DNA of 64,000 nt, taken from NCBI GenBank assembly GCA_902787955.1, contig CADAIJ010000003.1:77907-141906 (forward strand). The letters run 5' to 3'. Position numbers and translations under genes: made by a program. Shown here piece after piece: positions 9,983 through 18,912 of the stretch; the first letter of the stretch is position 1, and each line of letters opens with the position of its first letter. Source of the stretch: an uncultured Erysipelotrichaceae bacterium. GTDB taxonomy: Bacteria > Bacillota_I > Bacilli_A > RFN20 > CAG-826. The notes under the pieces are model-generated. The model was not told the origin of the DNA and did no database searches. It was given only the letters and a program-made list of their open reading frames with translations.

Positions 9983-10864
9983 TTAAGCGATTTCTTTATT
10001 AATTATTTCGATTAGTTCATCGTCGTTTTTATAATAAGAAACTTCGAACTGATGACGGATGAAAGTCATTTGTCTTTTTGCGTAGTTACGAGTGTTCTTT
10101 TTAATTAGTTCAATTGTTTCATCTAATGTGAGTTTATTATCAAGATATTCAATCACTTCTTTATAACCAATTGCTTGAAGAGATTGAAGGCTTTTATCAT
10201 GGTCTTTTAAGAGGTCTTTAACTTCATCGATTAATCCATTTAAGACCATATAGTCCACTCTTTTATTAATTTTCTCGTATAAAGTAGCGCGATCAATATC
10301 TCGAGTAAAGAACATGCAATCATATATTGGTTTATGGCTTTGTTTACTAATAATTTCACTCTTAGAGGAACCACTAGTTTCATATATTGCTAACGCTCTT
10401 AAAACACGCTTACGGTTATTAAAGTGAATCTTTTTAGCGTCTTCTGGATCAATCTTTTCAAGTAAGGCATGTAACTCTTCATTTGTATAACTATCATATT
10501 TGGATTGATCTATTTCTTCTTTTTCATCGTTAAAAGCGTAGTCATATAAACCTGCACGGATATAAAGCATCGAACCACCAACAATAATGATGTTCTTATT
10601 TCTTTTAGAAATATCATCAATCTTATTTCTTAAATCAGTTTGATAATCTTTAATTGAATAAGGTTTATCAATGTTAACAAATGAATATAAATGATGAGGA
10701 ACTTCTTTGAGATAATCTAAAGGTGGCTTAGCAACACCTATATTAAGTTCTTTATATATTTGGAATGCATCGCCATTAATGATTTCAGCATTATAAAGCT
10801 TAGCGAGTTTAAGCGCGGTATCGCTTTTTCCAGTACAAGTAGGTCCTAATAATACGATAATCAT
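9983..10864 (-). CDS. miaA: tRNA dimethylallyltransferase
   Basis: MiaA adds a dimethylallyl group to A37 of tRNAs reading UNN codons. The 293-residue protein starts with the P-loop GPTCTGKSDTA (7-17), followed by INGDAFQIY, and carries RAGLYDYAF and the C-terminal KRQMTFIRHQ. It is the last gene of the rny-ymdB-miaB-ylbF-miaA run and overlaps the preceding stop by one base. MiaB, which acts on the product of MiaA, is two genes upstream, so both steps of ms2i6A synthesis are encoded together. Confidence 0.95.
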   Translation of the reverse strand: MIIVLLGPTCTGKSDTALKLAKLYNAEIINGDAFQIYKELNIGVAKPPLDYLKEVPHHLYSFVNIDKPYSIKDYQTDLRNKIDDISKRNKNIIIVGGSMLYIRAGLYDYAFNDEKEEIDQSKYDSYTNEELHALLEKIDPEDAKKIHFNNRKRVLRALAIYETSGSSKSEIISKQSHKPIYDCMFFTRDIDRATLYEKINKRVDYMVLNGLIDEVKDLLKDHDKSLQSLQAIGYKEVIEYLDNKLTLDETIELIKKNTRNYAKRQMTFIRHQFEVSYYKNDDELIEIINKEIA

Positions 10865-11175
10865 TACTCTAACGCCCTTTTCACTTCTAATAATAATGCA
10901 AAGACTTCTTCTTCAACATTTTTAAAATCAATATAGATAGGGTTTTGCTCAATTTCAGATTTATATTTTTCGAATAATTCTTTCTCTTTAAAATAGACTT
11001 CATCATTATCCATATTAAGAGTCATACCTCTTTCATGGACTTTCATATTTTGTTCCAAAGAGAGGAGTTCTGCATCGTTTTTGATAATTTCTGCCAATCG
11101 AAAATACTCTTTAACAATTTCATTTTGATATAGATTTTCTTTCGCGTTTTGAAGTAATTTATCAACTTCAGTCAT
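10864..11175 (-). CDS. YlbF/YmcA (RicA-like) family protein
   Basis: A 103-residue, highly charged, probably all-helical protein. Position directly after miaB matches ymcA (ricA) in Bacillus subtilis, where RicA, RicF and RicT steer RNase Y; the family assignment rests on this context plus length and composition. It starts inside the miaB stop (8-base overlap) and overlaps miaA by one base. Sharing an operon with rny fits a role in RNA maturation (inference). A single YlbF-like protein is seen; its usual partners are not in the window. Confidence 0.7.
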   Translation of the reverse strand: MTEVDKLLQNAKENLYQNEIVKEYFRLAEIIKNDAELLSLEQNMKVHERGMTLNMDNDEVYFKEKELFEKYKSEIEQNPIYIDFKNVEEEVFALLLEVKRALE

Positions 11176-12610
11176 TAACCAATTCTCCGATTAAAGAATA
11201 TGTATGGCTTTCATTAATTTTAACTTTAACGATCTCTCCGATAAGAGAGGTGTCGCCTTTAAAATGAACTAATTTATTTGATTCGGTATAGCCCGACATC
11301 ATTGTAGGATCTTTTTCGCTAACTGATTCCACTAAAATGTCATAGGTATTATTAACCATACGAGCGGATGATTCCCCTACTGTAACTTCTAAAGCTTTCA
11401 CTAGTTCTTTAAAACGTTTGGATTTTTCCGCTGGTGTTACGTTATCTTTGATTTCTGCGGCAGGAGTATTCTTTCTTGGAGAATAAATAAAGGTAAAAGC
11501 AGAATCATATTTAACATAGTTAACCATCTCAACAGTATCTAAGAATTCTTCATATGTTTCATTTGGGAATCCAACGATAATATCTGTGGATAAAGCGATA
11601 TTAGGAATCTTCGCTCTAATCTTATCCACTAATTCTTTATAAGTTTTAGAGGTATATTTACGATTCATTAAACGTAAAATTTCATCATTACCTGATTGAA
11701 CTGGAAGATGAATGTATTTCATGATGTTTGGATATTTTGCGATAACATCAATCATATCTTCCGTAAAATCCCAAGGATGTGATGTTAAAAATCTAACGCG
11801 AGGAATTCCTAATTTAGCAACCTCTTCTAATAGATGAGCAAAACTAGTTCCATCTTTGAAGTCTTTTCCATATGCATTAACATTTTGACCTAACAAAGTT
11901 ACTTCTTTATATCCAGCATCCCTAAGTTCTTTACATTCATTAATAACATCTTCCATTAAACGGGAGCGTTCTTTTCCACGTGTATATGGAACGATGCAAT
12001 ATGTACAAAACTTATCGCAGCCATAAGAGATATTAACAAAGGCTTTAAATTTGGATAATCTCGCAGAAGGAAGATTTTCTCTAATATCTCCTGGGAGAGA
12101 TTTAACATTAACTAATCTAACTTTCTTAAGAACTACTTCTTCTAACATTGAAGGTAATTCATCAATATTATGGGTGCCGAAAATTAAATCGACATGTTTA
12201 TATTTATCGATAACAGTTTCAATAACGTGTTTTTGTTGGACCATACAGCCACATAAAGCGATTATTTTAGTTTTATCTTTTTCTTTAACAATTTTTAAGT
12301 TGCCAATCTGACCATATACTTTTTGTTCAGCGTTTTCTCTCACTGCGCAGGTATTAAGTAAAATGAAGTCGGCGGAATTAATATCATCACTTTTGGTGTA
12401 GCCCATTTTTTCAAGCATACCCGCCATAATTTCTTCATCACGGTAATTAGCTTGGCAACCAAAAGTATGAATAAAATATGTCTTCCCTTTAGCGAACTTT
12501 TTCAATGATTCAGGGATAGTGATTTGTTCATGATTAAAATGAATATCAATATTTCTTTTTCGTTCAAGTTTAGAATCAGGTAAGGACTTATATAATGGTT
12601 TATTTGCCAT
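11168..12610 (-). CDS. miaB: tRNA-2-methylthio-N6-dimethylallyladenosine synthase
   Basis: Radical-SAM methylthiotransferase that converts i6A37 to ms2i6A37 in tRNA. The ATG at 12610 is preferred: AAGGTGG lies 9 bases upstream, inside the end of ymdB, whereas longer starts would place that site within the gene. The protein (480 aa) shows the N-terminal methylthiotransferase domain (FGCQANYRDEE, NTCAVRENAE, ALCGCM), the radical-SAM cluster CDKFCTYC, and a C-terminal TRAM region. Three cysteines in the N-terminal domain plus CxxxCxxC account for two 4Fe-4S clusters. It overlaps ymdB by 11 bases. Confidence 0.95.
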   Translation of the reverse strand: MANKPLYKSLPDSKLERKRNIDIHFNHEQITIPESLKKFAKGKTYFIHTFGCQANYRDEEIMAGMLEKMGYTKSDDINSADFILLNTCAVRENAEQKVYGQIGNLKIVKEKDKTKIIALCGCMVQQKHVIETVIDKYKHVDLIFGTHNIDELPSMLEEVVLKKVRLVNVKSLPGDIRENLPSARLSKFKAFVNISYGCDKFCTYCIVPYTRGKERSRLMEDVINECKELRDAGYKEVTLLGQNVNAYGKDFKDGTSFAHLLEEVAKLGIPRVRFLTSHPWDFTEDMIDVIAKYPNIMKYIHLPVQSGNDEILRLMNRKYTSKTYKELVDKIRAKIPNIALSTDIIVGFPNETYEEFLDTVEMVNYVKYDSAFTFIYSPRKNTPAAEIKDNVTPAEKSKRFKELVKALEVTVGESSARMVNNTYDILVESVSEKDPTMMSGYTESNKLVHFKGDTSLIGEIVKVKINESHTYSLIGELVND

Positions 12611-13394
12611 GAACATCAACCACCTTAATTGGGAAAATTTCCCTACAGAGCCCGCTTCTTTCGTCGATATCAAGGACACAAGCGTTAATTAAACGATCAT
12701 CTTTTTCGTTAATAGTAAATGGCTTTGAATCGCCAAATAAAGTTTTATTAATTACTGAATTAGAATCAAAACCAAGAACCCCATTATACGCTCCACACAT
12801 TCCAACATCACTCATGAAACCAGTACCCTTAGGAAGGATCCTCGCATCATTAGTTTGGACATGTGTATGTGTTCCAATAAAGGCGCTTACTTCACCATCG
12901 AAAGCGTAACCTAAAGACATCTTTTCACCAGTAGCTTCAGCATGTAAATCTACGATATGGATTGTCTCTTCGCCTTTATGTTCATCAATTAATTCTCTTA
13001 GGCTTTGATATGGGTTTTTGTATTCTTCTTTCATAAACGCTACACCCATCAAGTTTGTAACTCTAATCTTGTAGCCATTTACGGAGAATACTCTACTTCC
13101 AACCCCACCAAAAGAATTAACTAAATTTAAAGGTCTAACTAAAGAATCAGCATCATTTATATAATCTTTAATTTCTTCTTTAGAAGCGTAGTGGTTACCT
13201 AGGGTAACGCAGTTAACTCCAGAATTTAAAAGATATAAATAATTTTTCTCAGTTAGACCTTTTCCATGAGAAGCGTTCTCTCCGTTTGCGATAACAAAAT
13301 CAATGTGATATTTTTCCACAAGTTTTTCAAGGTTGGCGCTCACAGCCTTACGGCCTGGCTCACCAACGATATCGCCAAAGAAGAGTATTCTCAT
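12600..13394 (-). CDS. ymdB: YmdB-type metallophosphoesterase
   Basis: A 264-residue dinuclear-metal phosphodiesterase; the family hydrolyses 2',3'-cyclic nucleotides in Bacillus. Metal-site motifs are visible: FFGDIVG (5-11), NGENASHGKG, GNHYASKEE, DLHAEATGEK and the histidine motif GTHTHVQTND. It starts 2 bases after rny and overlaps miaB, the same order as in many Bacillota, so it is probably co-transcribed with rny. Identity is secure. Confidence 0.93.
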   Translation of the reverse strand: MRILFFGDIVGEPGRKAVSANLEKLVEKYHIDFVIANGENASHGKGLTEKNYLYLLNSGVNCVTLGNHYASKEEIKDYINDADSLVRPLNLVNSFGGVGSRVFSVNGYKIRVTNLMGVAFMKEEYKNPYQSLRELIDEHKGEETIHIVDLHAEATGEKMSLGYAFDGEVSAFIGTHTHVQTNDARILPKGTGFMSDVGMCGAYNGVLGFDSNSVINKTLFGDSKPFTINEKDDRLINACVLDIDERSGLCREIFPIKVVDVHGK

Positions 13395-13396
13395 AA

Positions 13397-14959
13397 TTAT
13401 TTAGCAACTTCAGTCGCGCGATATTCTCTAATTACTGAAACTTTGATTTGACCTGGATAAGTCATTTCATTTTCAATTCTTTCTTTAATATCGCGAGCAA
13501 GTTTGAACGCACTTAAATCATCAACCTTGTCTGGCATAACCATGACTCTAACTTCACGACCAGATTGCATCGCGTAGCATTGGTTAACACCATCATAAGA
13601 TTTACAGATAGTTTCAAGTTGTTCAATACGTTTAACGTAGTTTTCAAGTGTTTCGCTTCTAGCACCTGGTCTAGCAGCAGAAAGAGTATCAGCAGCTTGG
13701 ACTAAGTGAGCGATAACGTATTTTGCAGGAACATCACCATGGTGAGATTCAATAGAGTTAATAACGACATCTGGTTCACCATATTTCTTAGCAAGTCTTG
13801 CCCCAAGTTCAACGTGGCTTCCATCTTGTTCAAAGTCGACGGATTTGCCAATATCATGTAATAGACCAGCACGTTTAGCTAAGTTTTGATCTAAGCCAAG
13901 TTCAGCGGCCATAATACCTGCTAAATAAGCAACTTCCATAGAGTGATCATAAGCATTTTGACCATAGGAAGTGCGGTATTTTAGTCTCCCGACATAAGAA
14001 AGTAATTCTTTATTAATCTTTGGAAGACCAAGCTTAAAGGCAGCGTCTTCACCCGCTTTTTGGATTTGTTGATTCATTTCAGAACTTACTTTAGCGGTGA
14101 CTTCTTCAATTCTTCCTGGTTGGATACGGCCGTCTTTAATTAATAAGTCTAAGGTACGTTTGGCGATTTCTCTTCTGATTGGGTTAAAGCAGCTAACAGT
14201 AATAACTTCAGGAGTGTCATCGATAATTAAATCAACACCTAAGAGTTGTTCTAAGGAACGAATGTTACGACCTTCACGACCGATAATTCTTCCTTTCATT
14301 TCATCACTTGGAAGAGCGATGACAGATACTGTTCTTTCCGTAACTTCTTCTTGAGAGAATTTAGAAATAGCAAGACCAAGAATGTTCTTCGCGTTTTCTT
14401 CAGCCTTTTCATTGGCTTCATCTTCTTTATTTTTGATGAAGGCTGCGATTTCTTTAGAGAGTTTAGATTCTACTCTAGCAAAGATTTCATCTTTAGCTTC
14501 TTGGACACTATATTGAGCAACTTTTTCAAGTTCACTGATAATAGAGTCGATCTTTTCTTGTAAGAGAGTTTCTTTCTTGTCGCATTCTCTTAAACGACGA
14601 TTAAGGTTTTCAGTCTTATCTTCTAAGATTTGTTCCTTATTGGTAAGGTTAGCATCTCTTCTATCGATATTAGCTTCACGTTGATTAAGCTTATTCTCAA
14701 GTTGAAGATATTCTTGTTTTCTTTCGCGGATATCCTTTTCCGCTTCTTGCTTCATTTCTGCAACAGTTTGTTTACCATCGAGTTGGGCATTCTTACGAAT
14801 TTGTTCCGCTTTAATTTCAGCATCACGAACAATTTTGTCGGCATTTTTAGTAGCAGATTTTTTCTTTAAAGATGGGACAAGTAAGAAGACGGCAACAGTA
14901 CCGCCTGCACCAACGAGGAGGGCAACAATGATTAAGATAATGGCTAAATAAGGTTCCAT
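13397..14959 (-). CDS. rny: ribonuclease Y
   Basis: Membrane-anchored endoribonuclease that starts mRNA decay. Domain order in the 520 residues is an N-terminal membrane helix (about 5-28), a long charged coiled coil (about 35-200), a KH domain with GRIIGREGRNIRSLE, and an HD domain with LLHDIGKSVDFEQDG. The start has an AAGGAGGAAG site 9 bases upstream. The leader of about 180 bases is highly structured (separate entry), which may allow autoregulation or processing. It heads the operon that carries ymdB, miaB, the YlbF protein and miaA. Confidence 0.97.
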   Translation of the reverse strand: MEPYLAIILIIVALLVGAGGTVAVFLLVPSLKKKSATKNADKIVRDAEIKAEQIRKNAQLDGKQTVAEMKQEAEKDIRERKQEYLQLENKLNQREANIDRRDANLTNKEQILEDKTENLNRRLRECDKKETLLQEKIDSIISELEKVAQYSVQEAKDEIFARVESKLSKEIAAFIKNKEDEANEKAEENAKNILGLAISKFSQEEVTERTVSVIALPSDEMKGRIIGREGRNIRSLEQLLGVDLIIDDTPEVITVSCFNPIRREIAKRTLDLLIKDGRIQPGRIEEVTAKVSSEMNQQIQKAGEDAAFKLGLPKINKELLSYVGRLKYRTSYGQNAYDHSMEVAYLAGIMAAELGLDQNLAKRAGLLHDIGKSVDFEQDGSHVELGARLAKKYGEPDVVINSIESHHGDVPAKYVIAHLVQAADTLSAARPGARSETLENYVKRIEQLETICKSYDGVNQCYAMQSGREVRVMVMPDKVDDLSAFKLARDIKERIENEMTYPGQIKVSVIREYRATEVAK

Positions 14960-14992
14960 TTTATTCTTCTTCCTCCTTTATAAATGTAGTGT

Positions 14993-15151
14993 GCATCTTC
15001 TAAAAGAAGATAACACATAATAAAATCAAATTATTACCGCCCTGAGCATAAAAAAGTGGGCTTAGATATATTTTTTAACAGGATAGTTCCTGAGAAGTTT
15101 AGAAATTAATCTATGGTAATAAGTACTATTCAAAAGTACAAAAAGATTATA
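14993..15151 (-). promoter_or_regulatory. rny promoter and structured 5' leader
   Basis: TATAAT on the minus strand (15146-15151) begins a leader with nested helices. The outer helix TTATTACC/GGTAATAA pairs 15115-15122 with 15031-15038. Inside it are TAGAT/ATCTA (15109-15113 with 15063-15067), CAGGA/TCCTG (15079-15083 with 15088-15092) and GCCC/GGGC (15039-15042 with 15058-15061). A separate perfect 7-bp hairpin (14995-15011) stands just before the ribosome-binding site. This is a riboswitch-like layout, but I cannot match it to a known class. Confidence 0.5.
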
Positions 15152-15184
15152 ACAATTAAATAATTGATTTAAAAGTTAAAAGAA

Positions 15185-15216
15185 AAACTGAGTTTGTTTT
15201 AGCAGAGACTCAGTTT
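15185..15216 (-). terminator. recA rho-independent terminator
   Basis: A 9-bp stem AAACTGAGT/ACTCAGTTT is followed on the minus strand by TTCTTTT, 8 bases after the recA stop. Confidence 0.85.
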
Positions 15217-15224
15217 AACTATTT

Positions 15225-16220
15225 CTATTTTAAAGAACGGATTTTATCGTCTAATTCTTTTGCAAATTCTGGATTTTCTTCTAAGTAACGTTTACCAGCT
15301 TCTTTACCGTTAGCAAATCTATTACCTTCGTATTCATACCAAGAACCGACTCTTTTTAAGACACCAACTTGAACACCTACTTCAAGGATTTCCGCTAACT
15401 TATTGATACCATGACCATAGATGATTTCAATTTGGCAGTTTTTGAATGGAGGGGCAACTTTGTTTTTAACAATCTTAACATTAACAGTGTTACCAATAAT
15501 GTTTGATCCATCCTTAATTGCTTCCGCTCTACGAATATCAATACGGACTGAAGCATAGAATTTAAGAGCTTTACCTCCAGTCGTGGTTTCAGGGTTACCA
15601 TAAATAACTCCAACTTTTTCTCTTAATTGGTTAAGGAAGATAACGGTGCAGTTATGGGTATTTAAGACACCCGCAATCTTTCTCATCGCTTTAGACATAA
15701 GTCTAGCTTGTAAACCAACTTGGTTATCAGTCATTGTGCCATCAAGTTCAGCTTGTGGAACTAAAGCAGCAACTGAGTCTACAACAATAATTGAGAATGC
15801 TCCTGATTGAGCGAGCATCTCAACGATTTCAAGAGCTTGTTCACCACTATCAGGTTGAGAAAGGATTAATTCATCAATATCAACCCCTAATGCTTTCGCG
15901 TAATCTGGGTCAATCGCGTGTTCAGCATCAACAAAGGCAGCTCTTCCACCTTGTTTTTGAGATTCAGCAATTGCAGTAAGAGCTAAAGTTGTTTTACCTG
16001 AAGATTCTGGACCATAGATTTCGATAATACGTCCGAGTGGGTATCCACCTACACCAAGAGCATTATCAATTAATAAAGAACCAGATGAGATAACACCGAC
16101 ATCAACTTTTGGACGATCACCGAGTTTCATTACGGCGCCTTTGCCATAAGCTTTTTCGATTTGTTTAAGAGTGTTTTCGAGCAACTCTTTCATGTTTTGA
16201 TTTTCTTGTTTTTCTTTCAT
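15225..16220 (-). CDS. recA: recombinase RecA
   Basis: RecA coats single-stranded DNA and drives strand exchange and SOS induction. I choose ATG at 16220, giving 331 residues starting [14 protein letters not shown], because AAGGAG lies upstream, though at a long spacing of about 13 bases; a frame open to 16268 adds 16 unlikely residues. Walker [10 protein letters not shown] is at 70-78; [18 protein letters not shown] and [10 protein letters not shown] follow. It sits downstream of pgsA and cinA and has its own terminator. The C-terminal acidic tail is short. Confidence 0.97.
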   Translation of the reverse strand: MKEKQENQNMKELLENTLKQIEKAYGKGAVMKLGDRPKVDVGVISSGSLLIDNALGVGGYPLGRIIEIYGPESSGKTTLALTAIAESQKQGGRAAFVDAEHAIDPDYAKALGVDIDELILSQPDSGEQALEIVEMLAQSGAFSIIVVDSVAALVPQAELDGTMTDNQVGLQARLMSKAMRKIAGVLNTHNCTVIFLNQLREKVGVIYGNPETTTGGKALKFYASVRIDIRRAEAIKDGSNIIGNTVNVKIVKNKVAPPFKNCQIEIIYGHGINKLAEILEVGVQVGVLKRVGSWYEYEGNRFANGKEAGKRYLEENPEFAKELDDKIRSLK

Positions 16221-16274
16221 AATCGTAATTTTTCTCCTTATATCATATATAGGGGTTAAATAATGCAAAAGTGA

Positions 16275-16736
16275 TCAAAATTTGGGAAAATTTAATAAGA
16301 GCTCTAACGCTTTATCTTTAGATAAATTTCTTATTAAATTTCTGTCACCTTGAAAGTCAAATTCATAGGTTTTTGTAATATTTTTATCACTTATTCCGAT
16401 GAAGACTTTACCAACTGGTTGGCCTCCAGGTTCACAAGTTGGGCCGGCATTACCAGTAAAGGAAACACATAAATCAGTATCTAATACTTTTCTACCTTTA
16501 CTAGCCATCTCATAGGCAACTTCTTTAGAGACAACACCATGTTTATCGATTAAATCTTTATCAATGTGAAGTAGGTTAATCTTTTCACTTGTAGCGTATG
16601 TTACAATTGAACCTTTATAAACTTTAGAGGCACCTGGAACAGATGTAATTTCACTAGCAAATAAACCACCGGTAAGTGATTCAACTGATCCTATTGTGAG
16701 TCCTTTTACTTTAAGTAGATTTACTAGTCTTTGCAT
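16275..16736 (-). CDS. cinA: CinA C-terminal-domain protein (PncC-like nicotinamide-nucleotide amidase)
   Basis: A 153-residue stand-alone CinA domain; this family deamidates nicotinamide mononucleotide in pyridine-nucleotide recycling. SVESLTGGLFASEIT, VPGASKVYKGSIVTYA, FTGNAGPT and GKVFIGI match the fold. Full-length CinA in Bacillus is over 400 residues with an N-terminal COG1058 domain, which is absent here, and the usual ESCTGG reads ESLTGG. The pgsA-cinA-recA order is standard for Bacillota. The start codon lies 3 bases after the pgsA stop with no clear ribosome-binding site, suggesting coupled translation. Confidence 0.88.
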   Translation of the reverse strand: MQRLVNLLKVKGLTIGSVESLTGGLFASEITSVPGASKVYKGSIVTYATSEKINLLHIDKDLIDKHGVVSKEVAYEMASKGRKVLDTDLCVSFTGNAGPTCEPGGQPVGKVFIGISDKNITKTYEFDFQGDRNLIRNLSKDKALELLLNFPKF

Positions 16737-16739
16737 ATA

Positions 16740-17390
16740 TTAATTAGTCTCTTTCAAAACATTAATGTTTTGCTTAATATAAATTATACCAGAAACTAAT
16801 GACATAATGGTAGCTAAATAAAAGAAAATATTACAAATCTTTAATGGTTCAGGGAATGCAAAGTCAATATAGCAGAATGGCCAGTCATTAATTAAGACAC
16901 ATGGAATGGCCACCATTTGGAAAATTGTTTTAAGTTTTCCGTATTTATTCGCTGCAATAACGACTTTCTTTTCAACAGCGATAAGTCTTAAAACATCGAT
17001 GACTAAATCTCGAATAATCATTAAGATGACACAGAACATCATAATGGTATTTGCTAAATATCCCCTTGCGTGAGATAAAGCATATGCTTGAGGAACTAAA
17101 AGGAAAATCATAGTCGCGTTAACAAGCATTTTATCTGCGACTGGATCAAGAAATTTTCCTAAATTAGTAACTTGATTATTTTTACGAGCTAGATGTCCGT
17201 CAATCGCATCTGTAACAGACGCAATGATAAAGATAAAAAAGACGGCGATATAAATTGGATTAATATGAGCGTCGCCAATAACTAAATCAGGTACGACTAA
17301 GTCAGGAATGCAGGCTAGGACCAAAAGTCCTAATAGCATTACTCCTATTAAGGCAATTCTTGTAACTGTAATCTTTGTTGGTAAATTCAT
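16740..17390 (-). CDS. pgsA: CDP-diacylglycerol--glycerol-3-phosphate 3-phosphatidyltransferase
   Basis: Integral membrane enzyme for the committed step of phosphatidylglycerol synthesis. The CDP-alcohol phosphatidyltransferase signature is complete: DAIDGHLAR, then GKFLDPVADK. Several hydrophobic helices surround it, and the 216-residue length is normal. It lies immediately downstream of rnpB on the same strand with only about 14 bases between, so it may be read through from the rnpB promoter. Identity is secure. Confidence 0.94.
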   Translation of the reverse strand: MNLPTKITVTRIALIGVMLLGLLVLACIPDLVVPDLVIGDAHINPIYIAVFFIFIIASVTDAIDGHLARKNNQVTNLGKFLDPVADKMLVNATMIFLLVPQAYALSHARGYLANTIMMFCVILMIIRDLVIDVLRLIAVEKKVVIAANKYGKLKTIFQMVAIPCVLINDWPFCYIDFAFPEPLKICNIFFYLATIMSLVSGIIYIKQNINVLKETN

Positions 17391-17404
17391 AATTCTTTTT
17401 TTGA

Positions 17405-17743
17405 GTTCCGACCCTATAAGCCATGTTTTGTCTAGGATAATAATTTATCTACGCTTACACGTGCTAGATTTGATTCGTTTCTCTTATCTAACCTCCCCTA
17501 CCAAATTTGGGTTTCTCGCTTGTGGGGTTTACCCGTTCCACTTTAATGTTTCCACTAAAATCGTCACTGTGGCACTTTCAGGAACATCATCATGACCGAA
17601 GTTTTAGACTAGTTCCGCCGTTATGCGCTCCCGCATACCTAGCGTTATTTTTTCCGCTAGCGCAATCACTACCATCATCACAGATGGTGCGAGCATGGAC
17701 TTTCCTCTCCTAATTAATTAGGAGCAATTATCCAGGCCGGAAT
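17405..17743 (-). ncRNA. rnpB: RNase P RNA, type-B-like
   Basis: The minus strand carries the hallmark segments GAGGAAAGTCCATGCTCGC near the 5' end, GAAAGTGCCACAGTGACG and GTGGAACGGGTAAACCCC in the middle, GCGAGAAACCCAAATTTGG, and ACATGGCTTATAGGG at the 3' end. Both ends pair to make helix P1 (17734-17742 with 17406-17415, one or two G-U pairs). Length of about 340 nt fits. gpsB ends directly upstream, as in Bacillus. Ends are set from P1 and are approximate by a few bases. Confidence 0.95.
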
Positions 17744-17748
17744 TTTAG

Positions 17749-18108
17749 TTATATTTTTGAAGGATCAATGCCTTGTTTATATAAGGCTTTTTCAAGAACG
17801 TCAATTCTTTTAAGTAACTCAATGTTCTCCTTCGAAACACCAGGGTTATCTTTGATGTTGGATAAACGATTATTCATCTTAGCAATCTCAACTTCAAGTT
17901 CTTTATTCTTCTCTTTTAAGTCGTAGATTGATCTTTCAAGCTCTTGAATATATGGGATAGCATCCGCTTTAAATTTTTCATAATGTCTTAAGTCGGCTAT
18001 GACTTTATCTAAAGCCATATCAACTTGAAGTGGATCATATCCACGGACATTCTTCGTGAATTCAAGTTCAAGTAAAGATTGAGATGTGAAATTTAGTTTT
18101 TCCGCCAT
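17749..18108 (-). CDS. gpsB: cell-division protein GpsB (DivIVA family)
   Basis: A 119-residue cytosolic adaptor that binds membranes and links division and cell-wall synthases. The N-terminal DivIVA-type domain (about 12-60: ELEFTKNVRGYDPLQVDMAL) is followed by a coiled coil rich in E and K. Position next to rnpB is the same as ypsB/gpsB in B. subtilis. There is no ribosome-binding site; the promoter -10 box ends 6 bases before ATG, so the message is probably leaderless. Confidence 0.92.
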   Translation of the reverse strand: MAEKLNFTSQSLLELEFTKNVRGYDPLQVDMALDKVIADLRHYEKFKADAIPYIQELERSIYDLKEKNKELEVEIAKMNNRLSNIKDNPGVSKENIELLKRIDVLEKALYKQGIDPSKI

Positions 18109-18114
18109 GCGATA

Positions 18115-18143
18115 ATTATAGATATAAATTAAACTTTATACAA
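18115..18143 (-). promoter_or_regulatory. gpsB promoter, probably leaderless
   Basis: Minus-strand TTGTAT (18138-18143), a 17-base spacer and TATAAT (18115-18120). Only GCGATA (in plus orientation) separates the -10 box from the gpsB start codon, so transcription should begin at or near the A of ATG. Confidence 0.65.
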
Positions 18144-18171
18144 TTATTTAAGAATAATTTAATTTTTCGTA

Positions 18172-18177
18172 TATAAT
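18172..18177 (+). promoter_or_regulatory. -10 box of the exonuclease-recU operon
   Basis: TATAAT ends 9 bases before the ATG at 18187 and no Shine-Dalgarno sequence lies between, again implying a leaderless message. The -35 element is weak and I cannot fix it. This faces the gpsB promoter in a compact divergent region. Confidence 0.5.
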
Positions 18178-18186
18178 ATTGTCGTT

Positions 18187-18912
18187 ATGCGAGCACTTCA
18201 GAAGATTGTAAATGGAAGAAAAACATTATGTTTCCTTGATTTAGAGGGAACACAATTTTCTCATGAAATGATTGCTATTGGTGCTTTAAAAGTAGATCTA
18301 AAGAAAGATGGCTCAGTTAAGAAAATCGCTAAACCTTTCTATTCTTTAGTTATTCCTAAAAATAAAGTTGGCAAGATTGTTGTAGATTTAACTGGTCTTA
18401 CTGATGAAAAGATTAAAAAAGAAGGTAAAAAGTTAAGAGAAGTGATGCAAGGTTTAAAGAAATATCTTGGCAAAAGCTTTACTTCCACTTTATTTATTAC
18501 ATACGGAAATCATGATGCGAGAATTTTAGCGCAATCCCAAGCCTATAATTTAGATGCACCAACTGAAGATATTAAGATTATGATTAAGCATAACTTCGAC
18601 TTAGCGGAGTTTATGTATCAATATATTAAAGATGAACACGGAAATAGTTATTCATTATCTAATGCGCTTAATGAATTCCATGTTGATTTTAAAGGCACCA
18701 AACATAATGCATTAGCAGATACTTATAACCTTGTTTATCTATATGAAGCTTTAATAAAACATCCAGAAATTGTTGCGGTTCATTATAAAGACACAATTGC
18801 TAAATCAAAACAATATCCAGAATGTGTTCATAAACTAATTAATAAGTTAGTTAATAACGAATCTGTTACTCCTGAAGAGTTTGAAAAATTAATCTTAGAG
18901 GAAATTGAATAA
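18187..18912 (+). CDS. DEDDh-family 3'-5' exonuclease (KapD/RNase T-like)
   Basis: A 241-residue exonuclease-fold protein. The first acidic motif is LDLEGT (D18, E20), a central YGNHDARIL supplies the next Asp, and HNALADTYNL gives the His-Asp of the DEDDh active site. The C-terminal extension is helical and charged. The substrate could be RNA or DNA ends. It overlaps recU by one base (TAATG), so a role in recombination or repair is plausible but is only inferred from context. Confidence 0.8.
   Translation: MRALQKIVNGRKTLCFLDLEGTQFSHEMIAIGALKVDLKKDGSVKKIAKPFYSLVIPKNKVGKIVVDLTGLTDEKIKKEGKKLREVMQGLKKYLGKSFTSTLFITYGNHDARILAQSQAYNLDAPTEDIKIMIKHNFDLAEFMYQYIKDEHGNSYSLSNALNEFHVDFKGTKHNALADTYNLVYLYEALIKHPEIVAVHYKDTIAKSKQYPECVHKLINKLVNNESVTPEEFEKLILEEIE

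Noticed and set aside
16220-16268. Longer RecA start at 16268
   Set aside because: Adds 16 residues not seen in RecA and lacks a suitable ribosome-binding site.
17308-17713. Plus-strand coding frames across the rnpB locus
   Set aside because: They fall on the complement of an unmistakable RNase P RNA and pgsA; no protein family features.
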